A DNA stretch of 64,000 bases from Allium sativum (taxonomy: Eukaryota > Streptophyta > Magnoliopsida > Asparagales > Amaryllidaceae). Made by a program: the position numbers and the translations under genes. Under the pieces are notes generated by a model, which was not told where the DNA came from, did not search any database, and saw only the letters and a list, made by a program, of their open reading frames with translations. Where the stretch lies: NCBI GenBank assembly GCA_030737875.1, contig CM060923.1:498320453-498384452 (forward strand). Direction: 5' to 3'. This document shows, piece after piece, positions 33,576 to 47,324 of this stretch. Within the stretch, counting starts at the first letter, position 1. Each line of letters begins with the position of its first letter.

Positions 33576-36500
33576 TGAAAGTGAATTGAAATGAATTCAA
33601 ATTGAATTAAAATTTGAATTGAATAGAAATGGATTTTAAAACGAATTTATAAAGAAGAATTCAATTTTGATTTGAATTGAAAAGAAAGTTGAAATTGCTT
33701 TTGAAACGATTTATAAAATTCGTTTTAAATAGAAATCGACGAAATATATATTATATATATTATATATATAATATAATGGCCTGAATAGAACACGCCGCGC
33801 CGCGGCAGTTCGTGAATTTCGACCATTTATTTCAAACGGACATTGCGGGAGATCCGACCGTCGGATTCTCCTAAAACCGGAACCGTTGGGTTCGTATCGA
33901 AAAGAGCTTTCCAATGAATATTAGAAATTTGAAATCTAACGGTTGGATTTGGAATTATGTCCAAATCAATTTTAGAAAAGGTCGTTGTAAGTGCAGTTCG
34001 ATGGCCGTTGATGGAATCGACTGTACGGGCCTTGATAAAATTATTAAAAATATTAATAATTTGCGTAAAATTATAATATGTGAATTGGAAAGAATTGGGC
34101 TGGAAAATTCCACATTAGAGGATAAAAATAGATTTTTATCGAAATGAACTGGTTTTGAACTAGAATTAAAAACAATTTATTTTTGAAATAAATAAATTGA
34201 ATTTGAAAGTGATTTAAAAAAATAATCAATGTTCCCAATACGTGGATTGGACTGGAGTTGAATCGAAATTATCTTCGGGATATTTCGATGTTGGATTTCG
34301 TGACTATACAGATATTGTTTTGGGAATTTGAAAGATATATTATATATCGTTATTTCCAATATGATATATGTTTGTTTCAGAATTTGATATTGAATATAAG
34401 CCGATATATTTTCTATTCAGAGCCTTGTATTTAATATCAAATGTGATTTGGGTTTATCGTGAATCGTGTTTTAGATGACATTGGTTCTTTAACCCGGTTA
34501 AAGGCAAGATATTGATTTTTGAGAAGATTAAAACTAAATGGAGTTTTAATGAATCTTTAATTAGATTAAAAATGTGAATTGATAATTTAAATTATCAAAT
34601 TTGAAAGGTGATCGGGAATGGAGTACCACCAGTTTTGCTCCAAAGCGATAGTTAAATCTTTAATTAGATTTGAACGTGAAATGGTAATTAATTTTACCGA
34701 TAACACCGTGGTGTTAGATGTGGAGTATTACCAGTTTTCTCCAGGGGATATATAGGTTGGGATTGGGAAATAAACTAAATAATTACTTCGGTGTGGTTCG
34801 TTAATCCCGACTAGTTAGAAATGATATCCAAAGGAAGATTAAAGAATAAATTTAGAAGAATTTATCTTTGATAAAATTAATGGGAACATTTCCCTAAGAA
34901 TGTGATTTTGTGAATAAAAGAATAATCTGAATGGGAATGAGGCGTTTGTTGTGTTTGTGTAACATTTGTTTATCATATACGTGGGTTATTCAGAAAGGCC
35001 GGGTTATACCCATTCTGAATAACCGATTCAACGAGATGTCGAAGATGAAGACGGTGGTTGAAGACCGGAAGTCTTCACATCGTTTGGGTGATTACTGATG
35101 ATCTTGATTGGGCTGTACACCCGAGATGAGGGAAACAGTTGGTGATCGTCCAGACGTACTTGGAGATGGATGGATATGCGAGGAAAGTGCCTCCGGTTTC
35201 GTTCAGACCCAGAACGAACTTGTAAATGGATTGTGTGTCTGACATTGGAGTTTATTCTGTGTTGATTGATCTCTATTAAATATACATCTGTTTGGCGGCG
35301 GAGAATTTATTCTCTTGCTTAACGCCCTTCTCTGAGACGTACGAGCTCAGAGGTTGTATATCGATGGACATCAGTCGCATGGAGTGAATTGCCAATGTGG
35401 CATGCGTAAGTGGCAATTGATCAAGGCTTCTGTTGAAAAGCAAAGTCTTGTGGTTGATGATCAAAGCACGGCCTGTGTGGCGTAGCTTTGTGTATAACGT
35501 GAATTCGCGAGCCTCACACCTCGGTATGAGTTAAAAACGGGAGATGGACCGCTGGGAGAGCACGACGTTTCTTTCTAGCTAGGGTGGTGTCAATGACCTA
35601 CCAGCCCTGGCATTTATATACTTTTCACCTGTGTGGTTGTTGGATACGAGGCGCCTCGGATATAGGTCTGTAAGGACCGGGAAACGTGTGTTCAGGAATT
35701 GCCAATCCTCAAAAGTAAGAGAGGACCGGCCCAGCCGATTCCAAGGATCATAGTGGGGTCCTGAGGCATTTGCTAGAGTGTCTCGAACGCGGAGAGGAGC
35801 TTGCCCCTTACCTCGGCTCATGACGGAAATCCAATTTCCAATACGTGATATTGCGGTTTTAATTGTAGAACTAGTATGGCGACATGATAGATGGTACCCA
35901 TGCCGCCTATGATTGATATTTATGATTTGAATTGTTTTGACACTATACACTTATAATAGTATCAGATGATTTGTTTTAAACGTACCAAGCATGTTTGGCT
36001 ATTATAAGGGAAAACCCTATCCTCCGGCTTGCGTTGCATTGTGTGATGGGACCTGGGTCTTATAATAGCTTCATTTTTCCAAAAAGCATTGCGTTGTTTT
36101 GTTATATGCACTAGTATTCTTGGGAGGAAACCCGTTCCGTGTTATACGGCGTGGTCCCTTGAATTACTCTCTTTTAAAGTAAATTTTTAAATAACTGTTT
36201 TAGTTCTTACACCAGTCACATGACTGACCTAGAGTTTATTGTTTTAACCTAAACTCTGGGTGCCCCTATTTTCCGCACGGGCAGCTTGTAGTTTTGGTTT
36301 TGCAGATTTATATTCACAGGATCCTGATTTACAGCTGGAACGATGCTCGGAAAGCTCTGTATCCGTGCATTACTTCTAGTTGTGCTTTTGTATTATTTTC
36401 CGCTGCGATGTATTTAAATGTAATTTAAATCTCTGATATTTATTGAATGTAATTTATTCATTTATACTCTGTATATTCTTGTATCTGATGGAATTGTTGT

Positions 36501-36597
36501 AATAACAATGAAATGTTCTTCCGTTTGCGTTCTATTTTGTCTTGTCCTCAATTCTATCCGTGCTTTCCTTCACGGGGAAGTTCGGGTCGTCTCAGTT

Positions 36598-36609
36598 TGG
36601 TATCAGAGC
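36598..36609 (+). promoter_or_regulatory. Element D primer binding site (tRNA-Met)
   Basis: TGGTATCAGAGC lies three bases after the LTR end GTCTCA at 36594. Confidence 0.9.
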
Positions 36610-36656
36610 TTTGATTTACAGAGCTCGAGAACAAGACACATTAGAACCATACGAAA

Positions 36657-36735
36657 GAATTCATCAGATATTGGATTAGCAATATCCAATTAGAATTACT
36701 CGTTAGAGATAGGATCAGTAGTATCCTAGAACGAG
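36657..36735 (+). promoter_or_regulatory. Twin post-primer-site stem-loops, element D
   Basis: Stem-loop 1 has outer AATTC/GAATT, inner TTGGAT/ATCCAA (36671-36676, 36684-36689) and loop TAGCAAT. Stem-loop 2 (36699-36735) has CTCGTT/AACGAG, spacer AGAGA opposite G, TAGGAT/ATCCTA and loop CAGTAGT. Confidence 0.65.
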
Positions 36736-37624
36736 TGTGAAGAGTATAATTTTCAAATGAAAACAATTTTGTTTTGAAAATTTAAACCATTTTATACGTA
36801 TTTGATTATTTATTTATTTTGAAAATGGACAATCGAGTATATATAGATTTCGCGTATACGCGTCATGAACGTATAGTCGAAGTTTTAATATACTGGATAG
36901 ATATAGAGTCACATTCTAGACACCCGGGGATAATTCTGGTGATGTGGCCACATCATCAGTATTTATATTCGTGTTTCGAAGGTGTGATTTCTATATATTT
37001 CCATTAGACTGGTGTGAGAACCAAAACCAATATAGCTAGAACACATTGTTGTGAATTGGCATCAAAAACATGATTTTCTATATATATATATATCAAATTA
37101 TGAATTTGAAACTCTAATCCATTAATTGATTGATGTTTGTGTTGTTTGTTTATTTGTTTGATAATTTTTAACCATTATGCCTAATTGAATCACATATTGA
37201 ATTGTATTGAAAATTGGTCGCATTTGCTTGCATATACATATACTTACATTGAACAGGTCATAGCAAGGAGGCTAGAGCCGAAGAATAAAATTTGTTTGCC
37301 CGACAAATAGGTACATGTTTACTACATAATTTCCTACTTTGTTTGGGTGATGATGATTTTGTGAGCCTATTGGCTAGCCGCTTGGCTTTTTCTTTTTCTT
37401 TTTGAGATCTGAAGGACCGGGGAAGCTATTTGAAATTCCCCGATGCCCCCGGTGCAGGGGAGGTTATGGCGAAATTTTTCGAAAATTTAGGGTGTTAGCC
37501 AAATTTTTGAAGAATTTGAAAATTTTCAGAAACTGAAAAGTTGGAAAATGGAAGCCAGATCGAACACAGAGTTGATTAATCAAACCGCTTTCGACTTTGT
37601 TCCTTTTCGGGGACGAAAAGTTTT

Positions 37625-37637
37625 AAGTGGGGGAGAT
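37625..37637 (+). promoter_or_regulatory. Element D polypurine tract
   Basis: AAGTGGGGGAGAT lies directly before the 3' LTR start at 37638. Confidence 0.85.
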
Positions 37638-39795
37638 TGTAATAACCCGAAAATCTGGGCCAGTTTAAAATTTTTATTTTGGCAATTTTAGCGAATTTTG
37701 AATATTTAAAATGAATTATTTTAAATAAAATCGACGAGAAATTTATTTTGAATGGAATTCGACGTATATATTTATATACGCCGTCGATAGAATATAAATA
37801 ATTATATATAATTATAATAGGAATTGAAAATGGCGCGGTAGTTCGATAATTCGATTTCAAACTTCAATTGAATGTACCGGGTGCAAAACAATCCAGATTT
37901 TAGTGAAACCAAAAACATTATGATCTAATTGATAATATCTTTCCAACGAATCCGACAAATCAAAATTTCATAGCGGGAATCAAAAGTTTTGTCCAGTTGA
38001 AAATTCTGAATAGTCGCTATGGAATTCAGGCCCTTAAAAATGGACATTTTGCAAATGACCTCGGAATTCGACGAAACCAGTTTTGTTGGGTCCGTGATGC
38101 TAAATTATTGCTAGATTCCAAATTTCATAATTTTTCGAATCAATATGTGAGCGTGGCAAGGGAAAACGCGTTTGACCAGTTTCAGTTGATTTTAATCGAC
38201 TGGAAATTGGCCATTTTTCCAACGGTCTCAGAATTCGGCGAAACTAGTTTTGTTAGGACCGTATCATCAATACGAAGCTAGAAAATATTTTTCTGGAATT
38301 TTTAGAGTTCGTATGCGACCCCGGTAATTTGAAATGTACGTTTAAAATTCAATATAGTGATTTAAATGTAAATTCAACGAAAACTGATTCAAACGATCGA
38401 ATCAACCTATGATACATATCCCATTGTGTTCGGAATGGGGGTAAAACGCTATGGACGACAGGCGGTGGGCCTCGTTTGAGGTCGTATGGAAAAGTACCTT
38501 TTTTGAAATTAAAATAATTAAAAATAAAAGAAAAAAAATAATAAAACCCTTTCTCCCTTAAAATCTTCTGCCCCCCCGATCATTCTTCTGCAAAAAGAAA
38601 AAAAAAAGAAACGAAGCCGCCGCCTCCACCCACGGAGCGCCGCCGCACCCCAGAAGCTGGCCTCCCCATCGACGATCCCCCCTCCTCCTTCTTCCTCCAT
38701 TCGAACGCCCCGAACCCAAGCCCCCCTCGCCCCAAATCGCCACCGCAAACCCAGAGCCACCTCCGACCGCCGCCTGCCCCCTGACCCACATCCGACGCTC
38801 CAGCCCTCCCCTTCCGCCGCCTGGACCACTGCCGCACCTCCCTGAGCCACCGCGCCCCCCTCGAAGCCTGCCGCCGACGCCTTCTTCTTACCTTCCCCCC
38901 CCCTTTTTCGCAGGCTACGGTGAGCAATTTAGGTTATTTTATTTTTATTTTTATTTTTGTTTTTGTTTTGCAAAAACTGTTTTTTTTTAAGAATTTAAAA
39001 TTGATTTTTAAAGGAAATAAAAACTGATTTTATTTTAAGGTTTAAAAAGAAAAAAAGGGGTTTAAACTTTGAAATAGAAAAGGTTTAATCTTTTAAAAGA
39101 AAAGGATTTGAACTTGCAAAAATAAAGATCATATTTTAAAAAAAGAGAAAAAGACGGAATTTTTATTTGGTAGAAGGAGTAAGACATGATTTTTGTATTT
39201 TTAAAATAATAAAAATATAATCTTTACTATATAGAAATATTAAAAATATGATTTTTATATTTTTAAAGTATTAAAAATATAATCTTTATAGGATAGAGAA
39301 TATAAAAATATCATCTTTGTATATGTAGCGAAATAAAAATCTGATTTTTATTTTATATACGTTGAAGTAAAGTGATGATTTTTATAATGATGAAATCTTT
39401 ATTTTTATAAAGGCGAAAACTTTATTTTTATAAAGGCGAAAACTTTATTTTTGAAATGGAATTTTTATCTATATGACACCAAAGTAAAAATTCGATTTTT
39501 ATATATTGAATAGCATAGTAAAAATTCGATTTTTAAATATATGAAGTGATTATATAAATATGATTTTTAAATTGAAAGTGAATAAATAAAAATGTGATTT
39601 TTATTTTAAAGACATCGAAATATAAAAATGTGTGATTTTTATATATGTAGTGACTACGGGCAAAAGAAGATGATAAAAAGGCGAGGATGAAGAAGATTTC
39701 TATAAATGAAGTGTCGTGAAGTTGGATAGCTATCGGTGAGAATTTCTCACTCTTCAATTTATTTTCTAGTTATATATATATACTAGGATGCAGAC

Positions 39796-39842
39796 GGTGC
39801 TTAGTAGCACCCGACACCCGTCATCCACAGACCATGGATGGC
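39796..39842 (+). promoter_or_regulatory. Paired hairpins in the 3' LTR of D
   Basis: GGTGCT/AGCACC (39796-39811) and GTCATCCA/TGGATGGC (39820-39842), identical to the 5' LTR. Confidence 0.55.
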
Positions 39843-41082
39843 TTGTTTGTTAAATTGTTTGGTTGAGTAGTTGGTTAGTTTGTTTGGCTGTTTGGTGATT
39901 GTTTGCGATATTGGTTTGAATGTGGTTTGTGGTGTGGAAAATCGAATCGATAAATGGGTTAGGATTAGACGTGCGCCGTTATAAGGCGAAGGAGTAAGGC
40001 TAGGTTAGACTCTTACTCCAAATTTTGTGGTTTGCATAACGAAAGTGATTTGATTGATGTGTGAATGGCGTGGGCCTTCACTAGACCGGGGATAAGGCTA
40101 GGCCTCGTCCTGTTTCTAGTATCGTGCCGTTATGCCGCCGAAATTTTCTAAAATATGTTAGAAAAATAAAAATATCATTTTATTGAATAAATGAATTGAA
40201 TAGAAATTCAGGTGTTAAAATAAAATGTTTTTATCGTTAAAAATATAATTTTTAACGTGAAAATGGATAAATGAATATTTATAAACAAATCGGCCGATTT
40301 GTTTATATACACTGATTTGACTGATATCGATTGGGTCGATAAATTTTACACGTCGCCCAACTGCACAAATAAAATCTGTGTTTGATTGTTTGAAACCCCA
40401 CACGGGTGTTGGGATGAAATTTGAAGTTCACTTATCCTGATTGATTAAATATGTCGATCGATTGATTGACAGGCTGTTATAAGCGTTAGATATCTATATT
40501 TGATGCATATACAGTGTGGTGCACTTTGGATGATGGTTGATTGTTTATTATTGCTATTATATACATGTGTTGTATGGAATCCGTATAATTAACATTATAT
40601 GGTGATTGATTGGGCCTCATTCCAATCGGGAAAATAATGAATATTATAAAAGAAAATTCATGTGTTGAATATAAAAATAGTCATGTGTTGACGATGTTCA
40701 TGTGTTGAGTGTAATATTTTATATAATAAAAATTTACATCTTTATCATATTTAAAATTAGAACTACTTCCCAGTAGAAGTCTAATTGAAAATCAAACGAT
40801 AGATACCATAGTTTTATAAAATATATTACATAACAAAAATAGTGATGTGTTGACAGTACTCATGGGTTGAGATTAGTCGTGGGTTGAAAAAAAATATAGA
40901 TTCATGTGTTGAATGGGATGAATATTCATTTGTTGAATAAAATAAAGAAGTTGTGAAAAATATAAAGCCGTGTTGATTAGTTTTGCGCCATTTTGACGTG
41001 AACGATATTTATATCGATTTTATTCGTTGTATAATGAATATTGAAAATTGATTTCGAAATTAAATATTTTGAAATTGAAATT

Positions 41083-41320
41083 TAAAATGAATTGAATTGA
41101 AAACGATTTCGAAATGAATTGAATTGAAAACGATTTCGAAATGAATTGAATTGAAAACGATTTCGAAATGAATTGAATTGAAAACGATTTCGAAATGAAT
41201 TGAATTGAAAACGATTTCGAAATGAATTGAATTGAAAACGATTTCGAAATGAAATGAATTGAAAACGATTTCGAAATGAATTAAATTGAAAACGATTTCG
41301 AAATGAATTGAATTGAAAAC
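41083..41320. repeat. 27 bp tandem array in the 3' LTR of D, about 9 copies
   Basis: Counterpart of 33296-33575, one unit shorter. Confidence 0.85.
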
Positions 41321-44300
41321 GAATTCAAATTGAATTGAAAGTGAATTGAAATGAATTCAAATTGAATTAAAATTTGAATTGAATAGAAATGGATTTTAAA
41401 ACGAATTTATAAAGAAGAATTCAATTTTGATTTGAATTGAAAAGAAAGTTGAAATTGCTTTTGAAACGATTTTAAAACGATTTATAAAATTCGTTTTAAA
41501 TAGAAATCGACGAAATATATATTATATATATAATATAATGGCCTGAATAGAACACGCCGCGCCGCGGCAGTTCATGAATTTCGACCATTTATTTCAAACG
41601 GACATTGCGGGAGATCCGACCGTCGGATTCTCCTAAAACCGGAACCGTTGGGTTCGTATCGAAAAGAGCTTTCCAATGAATATTAGAAATTTGAAATCTA
41701 ACGGTTGGATTTGGAATTATGTCCAAATCAATTTTAGAAAAGGTCGCTGTAAGTGCAGTTCGATGGCCGTTGATGGAAATCGACTGTACGGGCCTTGATA
41801 AAATTATTAAAAATATTAATAATTTGCGTAAAATTATAATATGTGAATTGGAAAGAATTGGGCTGGAAAATTCCACATTAGAGGATAAAAATAGATTTTT
41901 ATCGAAATGAACTGGTTTTGAACTAGAATTAAAAACAATTTATTTTTGAAATAAATAAATTGAATTTGAAAGTGATTAAAAAAATAATCAATGTTCCCAA
42001 TACGTGGATTGGACTGGAGTTGAATCGAAATTATCTTCGGGATATTTCGATGTTGGATTTCGTGACTATACAGATATTGTTTTGGGAATTTGAAAGATAT
42101 ATTATATATCGTTATTTCCAATACGATATATGTTGGTTTCAGAATTTGATATTGAATATAAGCCGGTATATTTTCTATTCAGAGCCTTGTATTTAATATC
42201 AAATGTGATTTGGGTTTATCGTGAATCGTGTTTTAGATGACATTGGTTCTTTAACCCAGTTAAAGGCAAGATATTGATTTTTGAGAAGATTAAAACTAAA
42301 TGGAGTTTTAATGAATCTTTAATTAGATTAAAAATGTGAATTGATAATTTAAATTATCAAATCTGAAAGGTGATCGGGAATGGAGTACCACTAGTTTTGC
42401 TCCAAAGCGATAGTTAAATCTTTAATTAGATTTGAACGTGAAATGGTAATTAATTTTACCGATAACACCATGGTGTTAGATGTGGAGTATTACCAGTTTT
42501 CTCCAGGGGATATATAGGTTGGGATTGGGAAATAAACTAAATAATTACTTCGGTGTGGTTCGTTAATCCCGACTAGTTAGAAATGATATCCAAAGGAAGA
42601 TTAAAGAATAAATTTAGAAGAATTTATCTTTGATAAAATTAATGGCAACATTTCCCTAAGAATGTGATTTTGTGAATAAAAGAATATTCTGAATGGGAAT
42701 GAGGCGTTTGTTGTGTTTGTGTAACATTTGTTTATCATATACGTGGGTTATTCAGAAAGGCCGGGTTATACCCATTCTGAATAACCGATTCGACGAGATG
42801 TCGAAGATGAAGACGGTGGTTGAAGACCGGAAGTCTTCACATCGTTTGGGTGATTACTGATGATCTTGATTGGGCTGTACACCCGAGATGAGGGAAACAG
42901 TTGGTGATCGTCCAGACGTACTTGGAGATGGATGGATATGCGAGGAAAGTGCCTCCGGTTTCGTTCAGACCCAGAACGAACTTGTAAATGGATTGTGTGT
43001 CTGACATTGGAGTTTATTCTGTGTTGATTGATCTCTATTAAATATACATCTGTTTGGCGGCGGAGAATTTATTCTCTTACTTAACGCCCTTCTCTGAGAC
43101 GTACGAGCTCAGAGGTTGTATATCGATGGACATCAGTCGCATGGAGTGAATTGCCAATGTGGCATGCGTAAGTGGCAATTGATCAAGGCTTCTGTTGAAA
43201 AGCAAAGTCTTGTGGTTGATGATCAAAGCACGGCCTGTGTGGCGTAGCTTTGTGTATAACGTGAATTCGCGAGCCTCACACCTCGGTATGAGTCAAAAAC
43301 GGGAGATGGACCGCTGGGAGAGCACGACGTTTCTTTCTAGCTAGGGTGGTGTCAGTGACCTACCAGCCCTGACATTTATATACTTTTCACCTGTGTGGTT
43401 GTTGGATACGAGGCGCCTCGGATATAGGTCTGTAAGGACCGGGAAACGTGTGTTCAGGAATTGCCAATCCTCAAAAGTAAGAGAGGACCGGCCCAGCCGA
43501 TTCCAAGGATCATAGTGGGGTCCTGAGGCATTTGCTAGAGTGTCTCGAACGCGGAGAGGAGCTTGCCCCTTGCCTCGGCTCATGACGGAAATCCAATTTC
43601 CAATACGTGATATTGCGGTTTTAATTGTAGAACTAGTATGGCGACATGATAGATGGTACCCATGCCGCCTATGATTGATATTTATGATTTGAATTGTTTT
43701 CACACTATACACTTATAATAGTATCAAATGATTTGTTTTAAACGTACCAAGCATGTTTGGCTATTATAAGCGAAAACCCTATCCTCCGGCTTGCGTTGCA
43801 TTGTGTGATGGGACCTGGGTCTTATAATAGCTTCATTTTTCCAAAAAGCATTGCGTTGTTTTGTTATATGCACTAGTATTCTTGGGAGGAAACCCGTTCC
43901 GTGTTATACGGCGTGGTCCCTTGAATTACTCTCTTTTAAAGTAAATTTTTAAATAACTGTTTTAGTTCTCACACCAGTCACATGACTGACCTGGAGTTTA
44001 TTGTTTTAACCTAAACTCTGGGTGCCCCTATTTTCCGCACGGGCAGCTTGTAGTTTTGGTTTTGCAGATTTATATTCACAGGATCCTGATTTACAGCTGG
44101 AACGATGCTCGGAAAGCTCTGTATCCGTGCATTACTTCTAGTTGTGCTTTTGTATTATTTTCCGCTGCGATGTATTTAAATGTAATTTAAATCTCTGATA
44201 TTTATTGAATGTAATTTATTCATTTATACTCTGTATATTCTTGTATCTGATGGAATTGTTGTAATAACAATGAAATGTTCTTCAGTTTGCGTTCTATTTT

Positions 44301-44356
44301 GTCTTGTCCTCAATTCTATCCGTGCTTTCCTTCACGGGGAAGTTCGGGTCGTCTCA

Positions 44357-44361
44357 CGAAT
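44357..44361. repeat. Target-site duplication of element D, right copy
   Basis: CGAAT follows the LTR end GTCTCA and continues into the 27 bp repeats of LTR C. Confidence 0.9.
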
Positions 44362-47324
44362 TTGAATTGAATTGAATAGAAAACGAATTTGAATTGAATT
44401 GAATAGAACACGAATTTGAATTGAATCGAAAAGAAAACGAATTTGAAATAGAATTGAAATCGATTTGAATTTGAAATGAATGTTGAAATTATTTTTGAAA
44501 CAAATTTGAAACGATTTATAAAATTCGTTTAAAAAGGAGAAATCGACGAAATATATATTATATATATAATATAATGGCCTGAATAGAACGCGCCGCGGCA
44601 GCTCGTGAATTTCGACCGTTGATTTCGAACGGACATTACGGGAGATCCGACCATTGGATTATCCTAAAACCCTAACCGTTGGGTTCATATCGAAAAGAGC
44701 TTTCTAACGAATATTAGAAATTTGAAATCTAATGGTTGGATTTGGAGATACGTCCAAATAAAATTTGGAAAAGGTCGTTGTAAGCGCAGTTCGATGGCCG
44801 TTGATGGAAATCGACTGTACGGGCCTTGATAAAATTATTTAAAATAGTAATAATTTGTGTAAAATCATAAGAAAGGATTTGGGAAAAATTGGGATGAAAA
44901 ACTCCATGTTTGAAAAGATAAAAATAGATTTTTATCGAAATGAACTGGTTTTGAACTAAAATTAAAACCCATTTATTTTTAAAATAAATAAATTGGATTT
45001 GAAATGGGTTTTGAATAGAATTGATTTGTGGGTTTATCGTGAAGGGTCTTTCAAACAACACTTATTCTTTAACCCGATAATAAATATAATGTGATTTGGG
45101 TTTATCGTGAACTATGTTTTAAATGACATTAGTTCTTTAACCCAGTAAAAGGAGTTTTAATGAATCCGCAATTAGATTGAAATGTGAATTGATAATTTAA
45201 ATTATCAAATTTAGAAAGTGAGCGAGAATGGAGTATCACCAGTTTTGCTCCAAAGCGATAGTTAAATCTTTAATTAGATTTGAACGTGAAATGGTAATTA
45301 ATTTTACCGATAACACCGTGGTGTTAGATATGGAGTATTACCTGTTTTGCTTCATGGGATGAATAGGTTGGGATTGGAAAAAAAAAATTACTTCGGTGTG
45401 GTTCGCTAATCCCGACTAGTTTGGAAAACCATAATTTGGTTTGAAATGACATCCAAAGGAAGATTAAAGAATAAATTTAAAGAATTTATCTTTGATAAAA
45501 TTTATGGGAACCTTTCCCTAAGAATGTGAAATTTAGAAACCAGCTGTAGGTTAGTTAAGAAGAATGGTTTCCTAGGTATTGATCTGATGTTGGTTTCGGC
45601 CTTCGGGGTTAATATTTGGGGAATTGCTCTCTTACTAATTTACAGTTAATGACTAATGAATTGGAATGAGGCGTATGTTGTGTTTGTGTAACATTTTTTC
45701 TTAATATACGCGGCTTGTTCGGAAAGGCCGGGTTTATACCAATTCTGAATAACCGATTCGACGATAAGTCGAAGATGAAGACGGTGGTTGAAGACAGGAA
45801 GTCTTCACGTCGTTTGGGTGATTACTGATGATCTTGATTGGGCTGTACACCCAAGATGAGGGAATCAGTTGGTGGTCGTCCAGACGTACTTGGAGATCGA
45901 TGGATATGCGAGGAAAGTGTCTCCGGTTTCGTTCAGACCCAGAACGAACTTGTAAATGGACTGTGTGTCTGACATTGGATTTTATTCTATGTTGATTGAT
46001 CTCCATTAAATATACATCTGTTTGGCGGAGGAGAATTTATTCTCTTGCTTAACACCCTTCTCTGAGACGTACGAGCTCAGAGGTTGTATATCGATGGACA
46101 TCAGTCGCATGGCATGAATTGCCTGTGTGGCACGCCTAAGTGGCAATTGATCAAGGCTTATGTTGAAAAGCAAAGTCTTGTGATTGATGATCAAAGCACG
46201 GCCTACGTGGCATACCTTTGTGTATAGCGTGGATTCGCGAGCCTCACACCTCGGTATGAGTCAAAAACGGGATACGGACCGTTGGGAGAACACGACGTTT
46301 CTTTCTAGCTTTGGTGGTGTCAGTGACTTACCAGCCCTGACATTTATATACTTTTCACCTATGTGGTTGTTGGATGTGAGGCGCCTCGATTATAGGTCTG
46401 TAAGGACCGGGAAACGTGTGTTCAGGAATAACTAATCCTCAAACGTAAGAGAGGACCGGCCCAGCCGATTCCAAGGGTTACCCAGAGTGTGTAGTCCCGA
46501 GGGATTTGCTTGAGGGTCTTGAAGCGGAGAGGAGCTTGCCCCTTGCCTCGACTCATGATGGAAATCCTATTTCCAATACGTGTATTTCGGCTTTATTTGT
46601 AGAGCCTAGTATGGCGACATAGTAGCATGGGATGCTATGCCGTCTATGATTGATATTTATGATTGAAATTGTTTTGACACTATACACTTACTATAGTATC
46701 AAATGATTTGTTTTTAAACGTACCAAGCATGTTTGGCTGTTATAAGGTAAAACTCTATCCTCCGGCTTGCGTTGCATTGTGTGATGGGACCTGGGTCTTA
46801 TAATAGCTTCATTTTTCGAATAAGCATTGCGTTGTCTTTTCTATGCACTGGTATTCTTGGGAGGAAACCCGTTCCGTGTTACACGGCGTGGTCCCTTGAA
46901 TTACTCTCTTTCAAAGTAAAGTTTTAAATAACTGTTTTAGTTCTCACACCAGTCACATGACTGACCTGGAGTTTATTGTTTTAACCTAAACTCTAGGTGC
47001 CCCTATTTTTTTCACGGGCAGCTAGTAGTTTTGGTTTTGCAGATTTATATTCACAGGATCCTGATTTGCAGCTGGAATGATGCTCGGAAAGCTCAGTATC
47101 CGTGTATTACTTTCAGTTGTGTTTTCTATTGTTTTTCCGCTGCTATGTAATTTATTGTAATCTCTGATATTTATCGAATGTATAGTATTCATTTATACTC
47201 TGTATATTCTTGTATTTGACGGAATTGTTGTAATAGCAATGAAATGTTCTTCCGTCTTCGTTCATTTGTGTGTTGTTCTCAAAATATCCGCTCTTCCATC
47301 ACGGGGAAGTAACGGGTCCTTACA
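44362..47324 (+). repeat. Element C 3' LTR, right part
   Basis: It continues 26305-29850 after element D and matches the 5' LTR of C from about 22305 to 25268. It ends CCTTACA. It has the ATCCGACC block (44646 on, with one arm mutated) and LTR-end blocks. No gene is visible. Confidence 0.9.

Larger units (their letters stand above)
29851..36594 (+). repeat. Element D 5' LTR (6.7 kb)
   Basis: In order: duplicated U3 module (about 30275-30325 and 30440-30490), leader (30765-31143), AAAAATTCGATTTTT-type degenerate repeats (31370-31860), paired hairpins (32009-32055), TCATGTGTTGA-type repeats (32870-33140), 27 bp array (33296-33575), TA-rich palindromic run (33745-33775), ATCCGACCGTCGGATT block (33852 on), and LTR-end blocks. 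No gene is visible. Confidence 0.95.
36595..37637 (+). other. Element D non-coding core (1.04 kb)
   Basis: It is homologous to the cores of B and C. It adds a perfect 16 bp palindrome TGATGTGGCCACATCA (36940-36955) where B and C have shorter hairpins. Other landmarks are acceptor-like TTGAACAG|GT near 37256, ACAAATAGGTAC box, GCTAGCCGCTTGGC block, CTTTTCG/CGAAAAG hairpin and polypurine tract. No protein-coding gene is visible. Confidence 0.8.
29851..44356 (+). mobile_element. Element D: intact, youngest non-autonomous LTR retrotransposon
   Basis: LTRs of 6744 and 6719 bp flank a 1043 bp core; total 14506 bp. Both LTRs start TGTAATAACCCG and end GTCTCA, and a perfect 5 bp duplication CGAAT flanks the element. 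The LTRs look nearly identical, with scattered single-base differences and one 27 bp repeat-unit difference, so it inserted after B and C. It encodes no recognisable protein. Confidence 0.95.
37638..44356 (+). repeat. Element D 3' LTR (6.7 kb)
   Basis: A near-identical copy of 29851-36594 with the same subfeatures: leader 38555-38919 (donor at 38919/38920), paired hairpins 39796-39842, 27 bp array 41083-41320. A 123-codon minus-strand frame (43341-43712) is repeated in the 5' LTR only because the LTRs are copies of each other. No gene is visible. Confidence 0.95.
18775..47324 (+). mobile_element. Element C: non-autonomous LTR retrotransposon inserted in LTR B
   Basis: LTRs of 6494 bp (5') and 6509 bp (3', in two pieces) flank a 1036 bp core. 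Ends TG...CA, the 5 bp duplication ATATT, the primer site and the polypurine tract are intact. Element D is inserted in the 3' LTR. Without D the element is about 14.0 kb, 93% of it LTR. No gag or pol is present, so it must move in trans. Confidence 0.92.

Noticed and set aside
35579..35950. 123-codon minus-strand ORF repeated at 43341-43712
   Set aside because: The repeat is due to the two LTRs of D being copies of each other. The corresponding region in LTRs B and C does not keep the frame.
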